Origin: Agreia sp. Leaf283
Lineage (GTDB): Bacteria > Actinomycetota > Actinomycetes > Actinomycetales > Microbacteriaceae
Length of the DNA: 64,000 nt
Assembly (NCBI RefSeq): GCF_001422485.1
Contig: NZ_LMNF01000001.1
Span: 627,900-691,899, forward strand
Direction of reading: 5' to 3'
Positions 28,200 to 36,688 of the stretch are shown here, piece after piece. The translations under genes and the position numbers were made by a program. How positions within the stretch are numbered: the stretch's first letter is position 1; the number at the start of each line of letters is the position of its first letter. The notes below the pieces were generated by a model. The model was not told the origin of the DNA and did not search any database. It saw nothing but the letters and a program-made list of their open reading frames with translations.

Positions 28200-30049
28200 G
28201 CCTGTCCTCCTTGGGTCGGCGCCGTGACCGGCGGGTCGGTGCGGTACGACGACTCGTCCAGGATCGCTCCGAGCAGTGTCCTGGTGTACTCGTGCTGCGG
28301 GTCGCCGAAGATCTGCGCGGCCAGGCCTGTCTCGACGATCCGGCCCTGCCTCATCACCGCGATACGGTCACAGAGGTCGGCGACCACACCGAAGTTGTGG
28401 GTGACGATCAGCACGGCCATGTCGAGCTCCGACTGCAGATCGCGCAGCAGATCGAGGATCTCGGCTTGCACTGTCACGTCGAGCGCCGTGGTCGGCTCAT
28501 CCGCAATCAGGAGTTTCGGTCGACTGGCAACGGCGCCGGCGATGAGCACGCGCTGGGCCATACCGCCCGAGATCTGGTGCGGGTAGGAGTCGAACGTGCG
28601 CGCCGGATCGGCGATGCCGCAGCGCTCGAGCAGCGCAAGCACCCGGGACTTCGCCTCCTTTTTAGAGATGCCCAGGGCCGAGCGCACTCCTTCGACGAGC
28701 TGCGAGCCGACACGGTAGGACGGGTCGAGGTTCGACATCGGCTCCTGAGGAATGTAGGCGATCGCCTTGCCACGAAGCGGGCGCATCTGGGCGTCGGAGA
28801 GCCCGATCAGCTCACGGCCCTCGAACAGGATCGAGCCGCCGGTGATCACGGCCTCATTCGGCAGTACTCCCAAGGTCGCGAACGCGGTCTGCGATTTGCC
28901 GGACCCCGATTCACCCACAAGGCCGAGCACTTCGCCCCGAGCGATGTCGAGGTCGACGCCTTTCACGACCTCGATCAAGTCGCCGCTGGGTGTCGGGTAC
29001 GCGATGGCCAGGCCCCTCACTCCGAGAAGGACGGCGGGCGGAACCGCGAGGGTTTCTGCGTCGATCTCGGCGACGCGCTGACCGGCTCCGACTTTCGACG
29101 GCTTTGGCTTCGAGCCCTCGAATGCGTCGCGAAGAGAGTTGCCGAGCAGCACCAGCGAGGCGGTGATCAGCCCGAGCAGGAGGCTGGGCCAGAGAAACTG
29201 GGTCGGGGCGATATAGAGGTTGCGGAAGCCGGACGAGATCATCGCACCGAAACTCGGTATCTCGAGCGACCCTACTCCGAGAAAGGCAAGGCCAGACTGC
29301 ACGGCGATCGTCGAGCCCACCATGAACGCAGCGGCGATGATGATCGGCCCGCGTACCACCGTGAGTACGTGACGGCCCAGGATGCGAAGAGTCCCGACGC
29401 CCGAGACACGGGCGGCGTCGACGTAGAGCTCGTTCTTGACACCCAGCACGAGGTTACGAACGATGCGGTAGATGCCGGGCGCGAGCAGGACACCGAAGAT
29501 CAACATCGTTGCTCGGTAATCCCCTCCGGTGACGGGCATGAGGATGATCAGCAGCAGCAGTCCCGGGAAGGTCATGATGAGGCTGAAGATCCACTCGGTG
29601 GTGGCTCGAGTTGCGCGGCCGAAGTATCCGCCGATCAGACCGGCCGTGATGCCGACGATCAGGGCGACTCCGGTGCCGAGGATGGCGGAGATCGCGGCCG
29701 TGTTGATCGAGTGAAGCAGGCGACTGAAGATGTCCCGGCCCGATTCATCGGCTCCAAGCGGGTAGCCCGGAGTGCCGGGTGGAGCGTTCACCATACTGAG
29801 CACGGATTCGTTGGGTCCATGCGGGGCGATCAGCGGAGTGAGCAGACCGAGGGCGAAGATCACGACCAGGATGCCCGTGGTCACGACAGCCTGAGGGTCC
29901 CTGAGGAGCTTCTTCCACAGCGGCGTTCGGGGCGTCGCGCCGCCGTTCGCCCTGGCGACCGCGATGGACGACGTGCTGGGGGCGGTGACCGACTTCGTCA
30001 CCGGCTCGATTCGCCGGGTCAATGGTCTCTCGCTTTCGGGTTGAGCCAT
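28196..30049 (-). CDS. Opp/Dpp-type permease fused to ABC ATPase
   Basis: A 617-residue fusion. Residues about 45-320 form a DppC-type permease (LGADESGRDIFSRLL; LYVDAARVSGVGTLRILGRHVL coupling loop). Residues about 340-617 form a DppD-type ATPase with Walker A GESGSGKSQT, signature ISGGMAQR and Walker B LLIADEPTTALD. The reading frame is open throughout the junction, so this is a true fusion rather than two frames joined by error; such fusions are known in actinobacterial Opp systems. The start overlaps the DppB-type permease by 31 bp and the stop overlaps the second ATPase. Confidence 0.92.
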   Translation of the reverse strand: MAQPESERPLTRRIEPVTKSVTAPSTSSIAVARANGGATPRTPLWKKLLRDPQAVVTTGILVVIFALGLLTPLIAPHGPNESVLSMVNAPPGTPGYPLGADESGRDIFSRLLHSINTAAISAILGTGVALIVGITAGLIGGYFGRATRATTEWIFSLIMTFPGLLLLIILMPVTGGDYRATMLIFGVLLAPGIYRIVRNLVLGVKNELYVDAARVSGVGTLRILGRHVLTVVRGPIIIAAAFMVGSTIAVQSGLAFLGVGSLEIPSFGAMISSGFRNLYIAPTQFLWPSLLLGLITASLVLLGNSLRDAFEGSKPKPSKVGAGQRVAEIDAETLAVPPAVLLGVRGLAIAYPTPSGDLIEVVKGVDLDIARGEVLGLVGESGSGKSQTAFATLGVLPNEAVITGGSILFEGRELIGLSDAQMRPLRGKAIAYIPQEPMSNLDPSYRVGSQLVEGVRSALGISKKEAKSRVLALLERCGIADPARTFDSYPHQISGGMAQRVLIAGAVASRPKLLIADEPTTALDVTVQAEILDLLRDLQSELDMAVLIVTHNFGVVADLCDRIAVMRQGRIVETGLAAQIFGDPQHEYTRTLLGAILDESSYRTDPPVTAPTQGGQA

Positions 30050-30960
30050 CCGTTGAGGAGGTCTGTGGTGAGGTTGACGATCGTGACGAGCGCCACGCCG
30101 AATGCGGTGATACCGAGGATCACCGGGATGTCGCCCTGGAGAGACGCGTTGAAGGCGAAGCTGCCGTAGCCGGGCAAGGCGAAGACGTTCTCGATGATGA
30201 GGGCCGCGCCGAACATCTGGATGAACTCCAGCGACATGACAGTCAGTGCCGGGCTGCCCGCATTGCGAAGGGCGTGCTTCACGACGATCGAGGTGGATGA
30301 GACTCCACGGGTACGGAGGGTGCGAACGTAGTCTCTGCGCAGCTCATCGATCATGCGACCGCGCACCTGGGCCGACATGTTGGCGACGCCGCCGATGGTG
30401 AGCACGATGACCGGAATCGTGATACTGCGAATCCACGCGGCCGGGTCGTCGGCGAGCGGGGTGTATCCGGTGGCTGGAAGCAACTTCAGTTGAACCGCGA
30501 AGATGACGACCAGCCCGATGGCCAGCAGCAGGCCGGGCACGATGTAGCCGATCAGCGAGATGCCCTGCGCGATCCGGTCGACGACACCGCCGCGGGTCGC
30601 GGCCCAGACGCCCAGCATCGTGGAGATCACAGCCGTGATCAGGAGAGCCGGCACGATGATCGACAGGGTGACCAGAAGGCGCTGAACCACCGAGGGCCCT
30701 ACCGGAAGCGACGTGTAGACAGACGTACCGAAGTCGCCGCGGAGGGCGCTGAGCAGCCAGTCGCCGTACTGCACGATCACCGGCCTATCCCACCCCTTGG
30801 CCGTCATGAGAGCCGCGGTGTTCTCCGGAGTGGCTGACTGTCCCAGAATCGTTCGGGCCACATCACCGAACGATGTCGACAAGAGCAAGAACGTGATGAA
30901 GGTCACCAGGAGGGCGAGGATCACGCCCGTCCCGAGACGCTTGGCGATATAGGTGATCAT
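30019..30960 (-). CDS. Opp/Dpp-type ABC transporter permease (DppB-like)
   Basis: A 313-residue permease: IAKRLGTGVILALLVTFITFLLL is the typical first helix, followed by a periplasmic loop with WDRPVIVQYGDWLLSALRGDFGTS and the coupling loop DYVRTLRTRGVSSTSIVVKHALRN. It is first in the leftward transporter/hydrolase operon. The operon's binding protein is not here; the only family-5 binding protein in the block is at 41663-43213 behind a near-identical promoter. Confidence 0.93.
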   Translation of the reverse strand: MITYIAKRLGTGVILALLVTFITFLLLSTSFGDVARTILGQSATPENTAALMTAKGWDRPVIVQYGDWLLSALRGDFGTSVYTSLPVGPSVVQRLLVTLSIIVPALLITAVISTMLGVWAATRGGVVDRIAQGISLIGYIVPGLLLAIGLVVIFAVQLKLLPATGYTPLADDPAAWIRSITIPVIVLTIGGVANMSAQVRGRMIDELRRDYVRTLRTRGVSSTSIVVKHALRNAGSPALTVMSLEFIQMFGAALIIENVFALPGYGSFAFNASLQGDIPVILGITAFGVALVTIVNLTTDLLNGWLNPKARDH

Positions 30961-31036
30961 CGATCGCCGACCTCATCGCCGAGGCTCCACTGAATGTGCG
31001 TCGACATGCTTCTCGAACTCCTTTGTCAGAAACACC

Positions 31037-31054
31037 CCTGCAACCGCTTGACAA
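31037..31054. promoter_or_regulatory. Glucuronide-block operator, downstream copy of the ABC operon
   Basis: CCTGCAACCGCTTGACAA keeps the CAAyCG.TTG.CAA core of the 18-bp motif. It lies 27 bp downstream of the -10 box of the leftward ABC operon promoter, and its centre is 68 bp from that of the site at 31105-31122. Confidence 0.6.
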
Positions 31055-31081
31055 TCAGGTGGCGGGAGAGGCCTTGGGGCT

Positions 31082-31111
31082 AGTAAATCAGATGAAACAG
31101 GTGCTTGACAA
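31082..31111 (-). promoter_or_regulatory. Promoter of the ABC/GH operon
   Basis: On the minus strand TTGTCA (31106-31111), an 18-bp spacer and TTTACT (31082-31087) form a sigma70-type promoter. The same two hexamers and spacer recur before the binding-protein gene (41557-41586). The -35 box lies inside the operator and within the last codons of uxuB; the -10 box touches the uxuB stop codon. Confidence 0.65.
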
Positions 31112-32467
31112 CCGATTGCCAAAATCTTCGACGGAATTGACATAGCCGAAGTTTGTGGCCAGGGGCGCGCTGAGTCGGCCCACGATCGAAAGAGTCGTCT
31201 CCCCGTCGGCGGGCTTCGGCCCGGCCCCGGGCGGGAGGACACCGCGATCGCACGCGGCGATCCACGCGGCGATCGCGACGGCCGTGGCAGGCGACTGCTC
31301 ACCGCGGGCGAGAAGGGTCTCCGCCACCGGGGCGATGCGTAGCCGCAACTTCGCGAAACTGTCGCTGGCGATCTGTTCGAGACGATGCTCGATACGATCA
31401 TTCGCGAAGCGCGTCAACAGCGCTGCCCTGTAAGACGAGAGGTCGAGGCCGGACGGCAGACAGGCGGCGTCTTCGTCCCACAGCTCGTCGACGGCCTGGC
31501 GACAAACGGGGTCGGCGATGGCTTCAGCGACGGTGGACAGGCCGCGCAGAAGCCCGAGGCAGGCGAGAAGCGTATGGGACCCGTTCAACATCCAGAGCTT
31601 TCGGGCTTCCCAGGGATGCAGGTCGTCGACGAAGCGGGCGCCGGCCGTTTCCCAGCGCGGTCTCCCGCCCGGGAACGTGCCCGAAATGACCCAGTCACTG
31701 AACGGCTCTGCGACGACGGGCGCGAGATCGTCGGTGATGTCGGACAGCAGATCGAGCTCTGCCTCCATGATCCGGGGCGTGATCCGATCGACTGAGCTCG
31801 AGGGGAAGCTCACCTCACGGGCGATCCACTCCACGAGCTCGGGAGACAGTGCGCGTGCGAGACCCATCACTGTCCGCTCCAAGCGGCCCCCGTTATCGGG
31901 AAGATTGTCGCAGGAGAGCAGTGCGATAGCGCCGCCGCCGTGACGGCGTCGCTCCTCGAGACCGAGAACGAGTTTTGCCAGCACCGTGCGAGGTGCGCGT
32001 TCGGACAGAGGCTGCGAGCTGGCGGCAGCGAGCAGAGCGAGGTCCTCGACGACCGCCGGATCCCCGACATCGGGCGATCCGTCCGCAGTCGATCGATAGC
32101 CCCTCTCGGTGATCGTGAGGGTGACTATCACGGTTGACGGCGAGGCGACATCGGCGAGGAGGGACTCGATGTCGTCGCCGGATCGCGCACGGACGATGCT
32201 TCGGATGAGTTCAGTGCGGTCGCCGTCGGGATCTCGAGCGATGAGCGTGTAGACGCCGTCCTGGCTGGTGAGCGACTCCGCGAGCGTCCGGCTGCTGCCG
32301 GTATAGGCCGAAATGCCCCACTCATCGCCGTCACTGGCGTTCTGGGTGTACCAGGCAAGGTGAGAACGAGAAAAAGCGCCGAGCCCGAGATGCACGATGC
32401 GCACCGGAGGGGCCGGGCGGTCACGCTCGAGCGCAGTATGAGTCGGGTGCGCGCTGGTCCCGGTCAT
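31088..32467 (-). CDS. uxuB: Fructuronate reductase (mannitol dehydrogenase family)
   Basis: A 459-residue polyol-specific long-chain dehydrogenase: VRIVHLGLGAFSRSHLAWYTQ is the nucleotide-binding start, and the catalytic Lys-Asn-His set is in RKLWMLNGSHT. UxuB reduces D-fructuronate to D-mannonate with NADH. Its stop is followed directly by the -10 box of the next operon. Start ATG 32467 overlaps the uxaC stop (ATGA). With UxaC upstream and mannonate dehydratase divergent from it, the assignment to fructuronate rather than mannitol or tagaturonate is well supported. Confidence 0.92.
   Translation of the reverse strand: MTGTSAHPTHTALERDRPAPPVRIVHLGLGAFSRSHLAWYTQNASDGDEWGISAYTGSSRTLAESLTSQDGVYTLIARDPDGDRTELIRSIVRARSGDDIESLLADVASPSTVIVTLTITERGYRSTADGSPDVGDPAVVEDLALLAAASSQPLSERAPRTVLAKLVLGLEERRRHGGGAIALLSCDNLPDNGGRLERTVMGLARALSPELVEWIAREVSFPSSSVDRITPRIMEAELDLLSDITDDLAPVVAEPFSDWVISGTFPGGRPRWETAGARFVDDLHPWEARKLWMLNGSHTLLACLGLLRGLSTVAEAIADPVCRQAVDELWDEDAACLPSGLDLSSYRAALLTRFANDRIEHRLEQIASDSFAKLRLRIAPVAETLLARGEQSPATAVAIAAWIAACDRGVLPPGAGPKPADGETTLSIVGRLSAPLATNFGYVNSVEDFGNRLSSTCFI
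31105..31122. promoter_or_regulatory. Glucuronide-block operator over the ABC operon -35 box
   Basis: TTGACAACCGATTGCCAA is an imperfect 18-bp palindrome (consensus TTGRCAAYCGRTTGYCAA). It is on the opposite strand an 18/18 match to the site at 41546-41563. It lies within the 3' end of uxuB and covers the -35 hexamer of the next operon. Confidence 0.75.
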
Positions 32468-33855
32468 AGCTTGAACACCCGCCGAGGCAGCGGCCCCACG
32501 AGATCGTCAGCGATTCGTTCCGCCTGCTGTGCTCGGATGCGCCCCTCCACGACGAGGCGGGCAAGAAACGCAGAGTCTGCGCGGCGCGCCATGTCGTGTC
32601 GAGCGGGAATGGACAGGAACGCACGGGTATCGTCGATGAATCCCGAGCCACGAGAGAAACCCGCCGTCTCGGTCGTGGCGGAGCGAAAGCGTCCAATCGA
32701 GTCGGGGGCGTCGAGGAACCACCAGGGCGCCCCGATGTACACGCTCGGGTAGAAGCCGGCGAGCGGGGCGAGCTCCCGGGAGTAGACGGATTCGTCGATG
32801 CCGAAGAGCACGAGATGGAACCCGGGAGCGAGGCCGAAGGCCTCGAGCAGCGGACGCAATCCACGCGTGAAATCCACCGGCACCGGGATGTCATGGCCGG
32901 TGTCGGGCCCGTAGGTACGGAGGGTGGAAGTGCTGTGGTTGCGGAGAACTCCGGCGTGCACGGTCATGACCAGACCGTCCTCGACGCTCATCCGGGCCAT
33001 CTGGAAGAGCATGTGCCCGCGGAACAACCGCTTCTCTTCGGAGCTGGCGCGTCCGCGCAGCACGGACTGGAAGAGTTGTTCGGCCCGTGCGGATTCGAGA
33101 TCGATCGTGAGTGGCTCCTCCACGCCGTGGTCGGCCGACACCGCGCCGTGGCGAATGAAGTGCCGGCGCCGATCTGCAAGCGCGGCTAGATATCCGACGA
33201 ACGTCGAGGGAAAGGCCGCCTCCCCGAGGAGGCGTTCGACGTTCTCTGCGAAGGCGGGAGCATCGGGATCGAGGTAGCGGTCCGGGCGGAACGTGGCCAG
33301 GACTCGGCCGGCGAGCGCGTCGGCCACCGCGACGTGCTGCGCGAGGTCGTCGAGCGGATCGTCTGTCGTCGCGAGCACGTCGATGCCGAAACGCTCGAAG
33401 AGCGACCTCGGCCGCCACTCAGGAAGGGCGAGCTTCATTGCGATGGCGTCGTAGGTCTCATCGGCCGTGTCGGCGCAAAGTTCCGCAGCCACCCCGAGGT
33501 CGTCGAGTTCCTCTTCGAGCCAGTAGCCCGAGGACGTGCCTGCGAACAAGTGCCAGTTCGACGCCAACAGTCGCCAGACCTCGCGCGGGTCGGATGCGCC
33601 CTGACCGAGACCGAGATCGTCGAACGAGACGCCGGAGGCGTGCAGCAATCGAGTGACGTAGTGATCATGGGTGACGAACAGCGCAGCGGGATCGGCGAAC
33701 GGCGTATCGTTCGCCAGCCAGTCGATCGGTACGTGCCCATGGGGGGAGATGATCGGGGCCTCAGCGACTCGCTGGTAGAGGTCGCGAGCGATACCGCGGG
33801 TCACCGGGTCTACGGGGAACAAGCGGTCAGGATCACGCCGTCGTGGTTCGTGCAT
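32464..33855 (-). CDS. uxaC: Glucuronate isomerase
   Basis: A 463-residue amidohydrolase-superfamily isomerase, the normal UxaC length. Visible hallmarks are [16 protein letters not shown] (metal-binding HxH), the TDDPLDDL segment, [12 protein letters not shown] and [14 protein letters not shown]. It converts D-glucuronate to D-fructuronate (and galacturonate to tagaturonate). The ATG at 33855 lies only 7 bp past a strong -10 box and has no Shine-Dalgarno, so the message is probably leaderless. It is first in a two-gene uxaC-uxuB operon and divergent from mannonate dehydratase. Confidence 0.95.
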   Translation of the reverse strand: MHEPRRRDPDRLFPVDPVTRGIARDLYQRVAEAPIISPHGHVPIDWLANDTPFADPAALFVTHDHYVTRLLHASGVSFDDLGLGQGASDPREVWRLLASNWHLFAGTSSGYWLEEELDDLGVAAELCADTADETYDAIAMKLALPEWRPRSLFERFGIDVLATTDDPLDDLAQHVAVADALAGRVLATFRPDRYLDPDAPAFAENVERLLGEAAFPSTFVGYLAALADRRRHFIRHGAVSADHGVEEPLTIDLESARAEQLFQSVLRGRASSEEKRLFRGHMLFQMARMSVEDGLVMTVHAGVLRNHSTSTLRTYGPDTGHDIPVPVDFTRGLRPLLEAFGLAPGFHLVLFGIDESVYSRELAPLAGFYPSVYIGAPWWFLDAPDSIGRFRSATTETAGFSRGSGFIDDTRAFLSIPARHDMARRADSAFLARLVVEGRIRAQQAERIADDLVGPLPRRVFKL

Positions 33856-33862
33856 GCTCAGT

Positions 33863-33891
33863 ATTCTGTCCAGCGACAGGCGTTATGTCAA
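33863..33891 (-). promoter_or_regulatory. uxaC promoter (leaderless)
   Basis: Minus-strand TTGACA (33886-33891), exact 17-bp spacer and CAGAAT (33863-33868) make a near-consensus sigma70 promoter. The expected transcription start falls at about 33855-33857, on or next to the uxaC ATG. An operator overlaps the -35 box. Confidence 0.75.
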
Positions 33892-33902
33892 CCGATTGCC
33901 GC
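33885..33902. promoter_or_regulatory. Glucuronide-block operator over the uxaC -35 box
   Basis: ATGTCAACCGATTGCCGC keeps the central CAACCGATTGCC of the 18-bp motif. Five of its first six bases belong to the uxaC -35 hexamer region, so binding would block uxaC-uxuB transcription. Confidence 0.65.
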
Positions 33903-33929
33903 ACTACATGCCAAGAAGGTACGTTCCTA

Positions 33930-33958
33930 TATAATTCCTGTGGGCAATCGCTTGCCAA
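33930..33958 (+). promoter_or_regulatory. Mannonate dehydratase -10 box and operator
   Basis: TATAAT at 33930-33935 is a consensus -10 box without a clear -35. The 18-bp operator TGGGCAATCGCTTGCCAA at 33941-33958 lies over the expected start site. An alternative promoter uses TTGCCA inside the operator with TGTACT at 33975-33980. In either case the operator would gate the rightward genes. Confidence 0.55.
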
Positions 33959-34041
33959 AGTGCTTCTCATCTGCTGTACTGTCCTCGATCGCCGCAACGC
34001 CGCGCAGGGCTGTCTGCTCGCGCCCACACCGAAAGACGCTC

Positions 34042-35280
34042 ATGAAGATCCAACAGGCCGAAGTCATCGTCACCAGCCCGGACCGCAACTTCGTCACGCT
34101 CAAATTGACGACCGACGACGGCCTGACGGGCCTCGGCGATGCCACGCTGAACGGCCGCGAACTCGCCGTCGTCAGTTACCTTCGCGACCACGTCGTACCG
34201 CTTCTGATCGGCCGAGACGCCTCGAACATAGAAGACACGTGGCAGTTCCTCTACCGATCGGCTTACTGGCGGCGCGGCCCGGTCACCATGGCCGCCATTG
34301 CTGCAGTCGATGTCGCTCTCTGGGACATCAAAGCCAAAGCCGCGGGCATGCCGCTGTATCAGCTTCTCGGCGGCGCCTCCCGTACCGGTCTCCTCGCCTA
34401 CGGGCACGCCTCGGGCAAGACGAACCAAGAGATCTTCGACAGCATCCGCCTGCACCAGGAGCAGGGCTACAAGGCCATTCGAGTACAAGCAGCCGTTCCG
34501 GGCCTCAAGTCGATCTACGGCATCGCATCCAACGCGACGTTCGAGGCGAACAAGGGCGTGCGATACGACCACGAGCCGGCCCAACGCGGCGCCCTACCTA
34601 ATGAAGAGGACTGGGACACCCGCTCCTACCTCCGACACATTCCCACCGTGTTCGAGGCCGTACGCAACGAATTCGGTCCCGACCTGCCGTTGCTGCACGA
34701 TGCCCATCACCGCATGACGCCTATCCAGGCTGCGAAGCTCGCGAAGTCACTCGAGCCCTACGACCTGTTCTGGCTTGAGGACTGCACGCCCGCAGAAAAT
34801 CAAGAGGCTCTGCGCCTGGTGCGTCAGCACTCCACCACCCCGCTTGCGATCGGCGAGATCTTCAACACCATCTGGGATTACCAGTTGATTGTTCGAGAGC
34901 AGCTCATCGACTACGTGCGTAGCGCAGTCACCCACACCGGCGGCATCACTCACCTCAAGAAGGTGCTCGAATACGCCTCGCAATATCAGATCAAGTCCGG
35001 TATGCACGGTCCTACCGATATCTCCCCCGTCGGTATGGCGGCGGCAATGCACCTCGGCCTCGCCATCCACAATTTCGGCATCCAGGAGTACATGAAGCAC
35101 GGCACCAAGACCGATCAGGTCTTCCAGCAGTCCTTCACTTGGAACGACGGGATGCTTCACCCCGGCGACAAGCCTGGAATCGGTGTCGAACTCGACATGG
35201 ATGAAGCAGGCAAATACCCCTACGTGCAGGCCTACCTGCCCTACAACAGACTGGCTGACGGCACCGTCCACGACTGGTGA
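34042..35280 (+). CDS. manD: D-mannonate dehydratase (ManD/RspA-type, enolase superfamily)
   Basis: A 412-residue enolase-superfamily protein whose wording matches the ManD/RspA group: [25 protein letters not shown], the [16 protein letters not shown] segment, [11 protein letters not shown] (Asp metal ligand), WLEDCTP (Glu), [11 protein letters not shown] (Glu) and [17 protein letters not shown] (His). ManD removes water from D-mannonate giving 2-keto-3-deoxygluconate. Some ManD-like proteins are slow or prefer gluconate, but UxaC and UxuB next door favour mannonate. Start ATG 34042; the longer in-frame reading enters the divergent uxaC gene. Confidence 0.9.
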   Translation: MKIQQAEVIVTSPDRNFVTLKLTTDDGLTGLGDATLNGRELAVVSYLRDHVVPLLIGRDASNIEDTWQFLYRSAYWRRGPVTMAAIAAVDVALWDIKAKAAGMPLYQLLGGASRTGLLAYGHASGKTNQEIFDSIRLHQEQGYKAIRVQAAVPGLKSIYGIASNATFEANKGVRYDHEPAQRGALPNEEDWDTRSYLRHIPTVFEAVRNEFGPDLPLLHDAHHRMTPIQAAKLAKSLEPYDLFWLEDCTPAENQEALRLVRQHSTTPLAIGEIFNTIWDYQLIVREQLIDYVRSAVTHTGGITHLKKVLEYASQYQIKSGMHGPTDISPVGMAAAMHLGLAIHNFGIQEYMKHGTKTDQVFQQSFTWNDGMLHPGDKPGIGVELDMDEAGKYPYVQAYLPYNRLADGTVHDW

Positions 35281-35320
35281 TCAGGCCTTCCCGACGAATA
35301 CACCCAGACAAAGGAGTCTC

Positions 35321-36688
35321 ATGCCCAGGGACGAGCAGCACACAACGAAACACGACGCCGTCATAGATGGCGCAACAGCTCAGCCCGTGAGCGCCGGGCC
35401 CACAGCGGGCCCACAGCTTGACGACATTTCGGCGGGCGCCGACGCAGCCGCGCCGATGGCCCGCGTCAAGGGAAGCTGGCTCGCACTCTCCGCCATCGCC
35501 AACTTCGGCGTCTCGATGGCATTCATCGTGCCCCTGTCGTTCTCCCTCGCCGTGCGAATCTCGGAACTCGCCCCGGGTCATGAAGAGGTGCTCGGCTATG
35601 TGACTGGTATCGCCCAGATCATCTACCTCGTCGCCAGTCCTCTGATCGGCGTATGGAGCGACCGTCTCCAATCGCGCTTCGGCCGCCGGAGTCCCTTCAT
35701 GATCGGCGGTGGGCTGCTGGGTATCGTGGGTCTGCTGGTCATTGCCGCAGCACCCAGCGTCCTGATCGTGGGGCTCGGCTGGGTGATCGGCCTGATGGGC
35801 TGGGCGACGGCGGGTCAGGCGATTCAGAATCGCCAGGCCGAGACCGTCCCGGAGGAACAGCGCGGCCGAATCTCAGCCGTCACGGGCTTGCTGGCGCAGG
35901 TCGCGCCGGTGCTGGGCATCGGCATCGCCTACGCGGTGGCCGCGAGCACCCTCCTCGTTTTCGTGATCCCGGGCCTCGTCGGCTTGGTCTGCATCGTGCT
36001 GTTCACTGTGCTCAAGAAAGAACGCAGCTCGGTCGATATCGTTCGAACGCAGGCGGTTTCGATCAAGACGATCCTCGCTAGCTACGTCTTCAACCCACGC
36101 AAACACCCGGACTTCGGCTGGAACTGGCTCGGACGTTTCCTGTTCTTCATGGGCCTCTACTTCAATACCTCTTTCGGAACCTTCTTCTACGCCCAGCGCC
36201 TCGGACTGCCCGTCAGGGAGGTCGCCGGAACCGTGGCGATCATCGGCCTCATCGGCATCGCCGCGGCGACCGTCGGAGCGCTGGGCGCCGGCTTCCTCTC
36301 CGACAAACTGCGCCGACGTAAACTCTTCGCCCTGATCGGTGCCGTGCTGTTCGTCTTCGGCGCCGTCACCGAGGCCTTCGCCCACACTTTCGTGACTCTT
36401 CTGATCGGTTCGCTGATCATGCAGCTGGCCATCGCCGCCTTCAGCGCTGTCGACCAGGCCATCGTGTTCGCCGTCATCCCCGACCGCACCCAGACCGGTC
36501 GCTACCTCGCGGTGGTCGCGTTCGCCCAGAAGATCCCCAGCGGCATCGCCCCCTTGATCGCACCGCTCGTCATCACCATCGGAGCCGTGGGCGCCGACAA
36601 GAACTACACCGCGCTCTACCTGGCCGGCGCAGTGCTGGCGCTCATCGGCGGAATCATCGTCGCGACCAAGGTCAAGTCGGTCCGATGA
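35321..36688 (+). CDS. MFS sugar/glycoside transporter
   Basis: A 455-residue major facilitator with 12 predicted helices after a hydrophilic tail of about 45 residues. The SPLIGVWSDRLQSRFGRRSPFM loop between helices 2 and 3 is the family signature motif, and a second copy (GFLSDKLRRRKLF) is found in the other half. The wording resembles proton- or sodium-coupled glycoside/hexuronide carriers. AAAGGAGTCTC precedes the ATG. It lies 40 bp after the mannonate dehydratase and overlaps the rhamnosidase start (ATGA), so free uronate or a rhamnosyl-glucuronide are natural candidates. Confidence 0.88.
   Translation: MPRDEQHTTKHDAVIDGATAQPVSAGPTAGPQLDDISAGADAAAPMARVKGSWLALSAIANFGVSMAFIVPLSFSLAVRISELAPGHEEVLGYVTGIAQIIYLVASPLIGVWSDRLQSRFGRRSPFMIGGGLLGIVGLLVIAAAPSVLIVGLGWVIGLMGWATAGQAIQNRQAETVPEEQRGRISAVTGLLAQVAPVLGIGIAYAVAASTLLVFVIPGLVGLVCIVLFTVLKKERSSVDIVRTQAVSIKTILASYVFNPRKHPDFGWNWLGRFLFFMGLYFNTSFGTFFYAQRLGLPVREVAGTVAIIGLIGIAAATVGALGAGFLSDKLRRRKLFALIGAVLFVFGAVTEAFAHTFVTLLIGSLIMQLAIAAFSAVDQAIVFAVIPDRTQTGRYLAVVAFAQKIPSGIAPLIAPLVITIGAVGADKNYTALYLAGAVLALIGGIIVATKVKSVR

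Noticed and set aside
28196-30049. Permease-ATPase fusion as a sequencing frameshift artefact
   Set aside because: A single uninterrupted frame spans both domains with a plausible linker, and such fusions are known in Opp systems.
28211-30169. 652-codon open frame antisense to the permease-ATPase fusion
   Set aside because: Low-complexity Asp/Arg/His-rich translation typical of antisense GC-rich frames.
31088-32467. Mannitol 2-dehydrogenase as the function of the long-chain dehydrogenase
   Set aside because: Coupling with glucuronate isomerase and facing mannonate dehydratase make fructuronate reductase far more likely.
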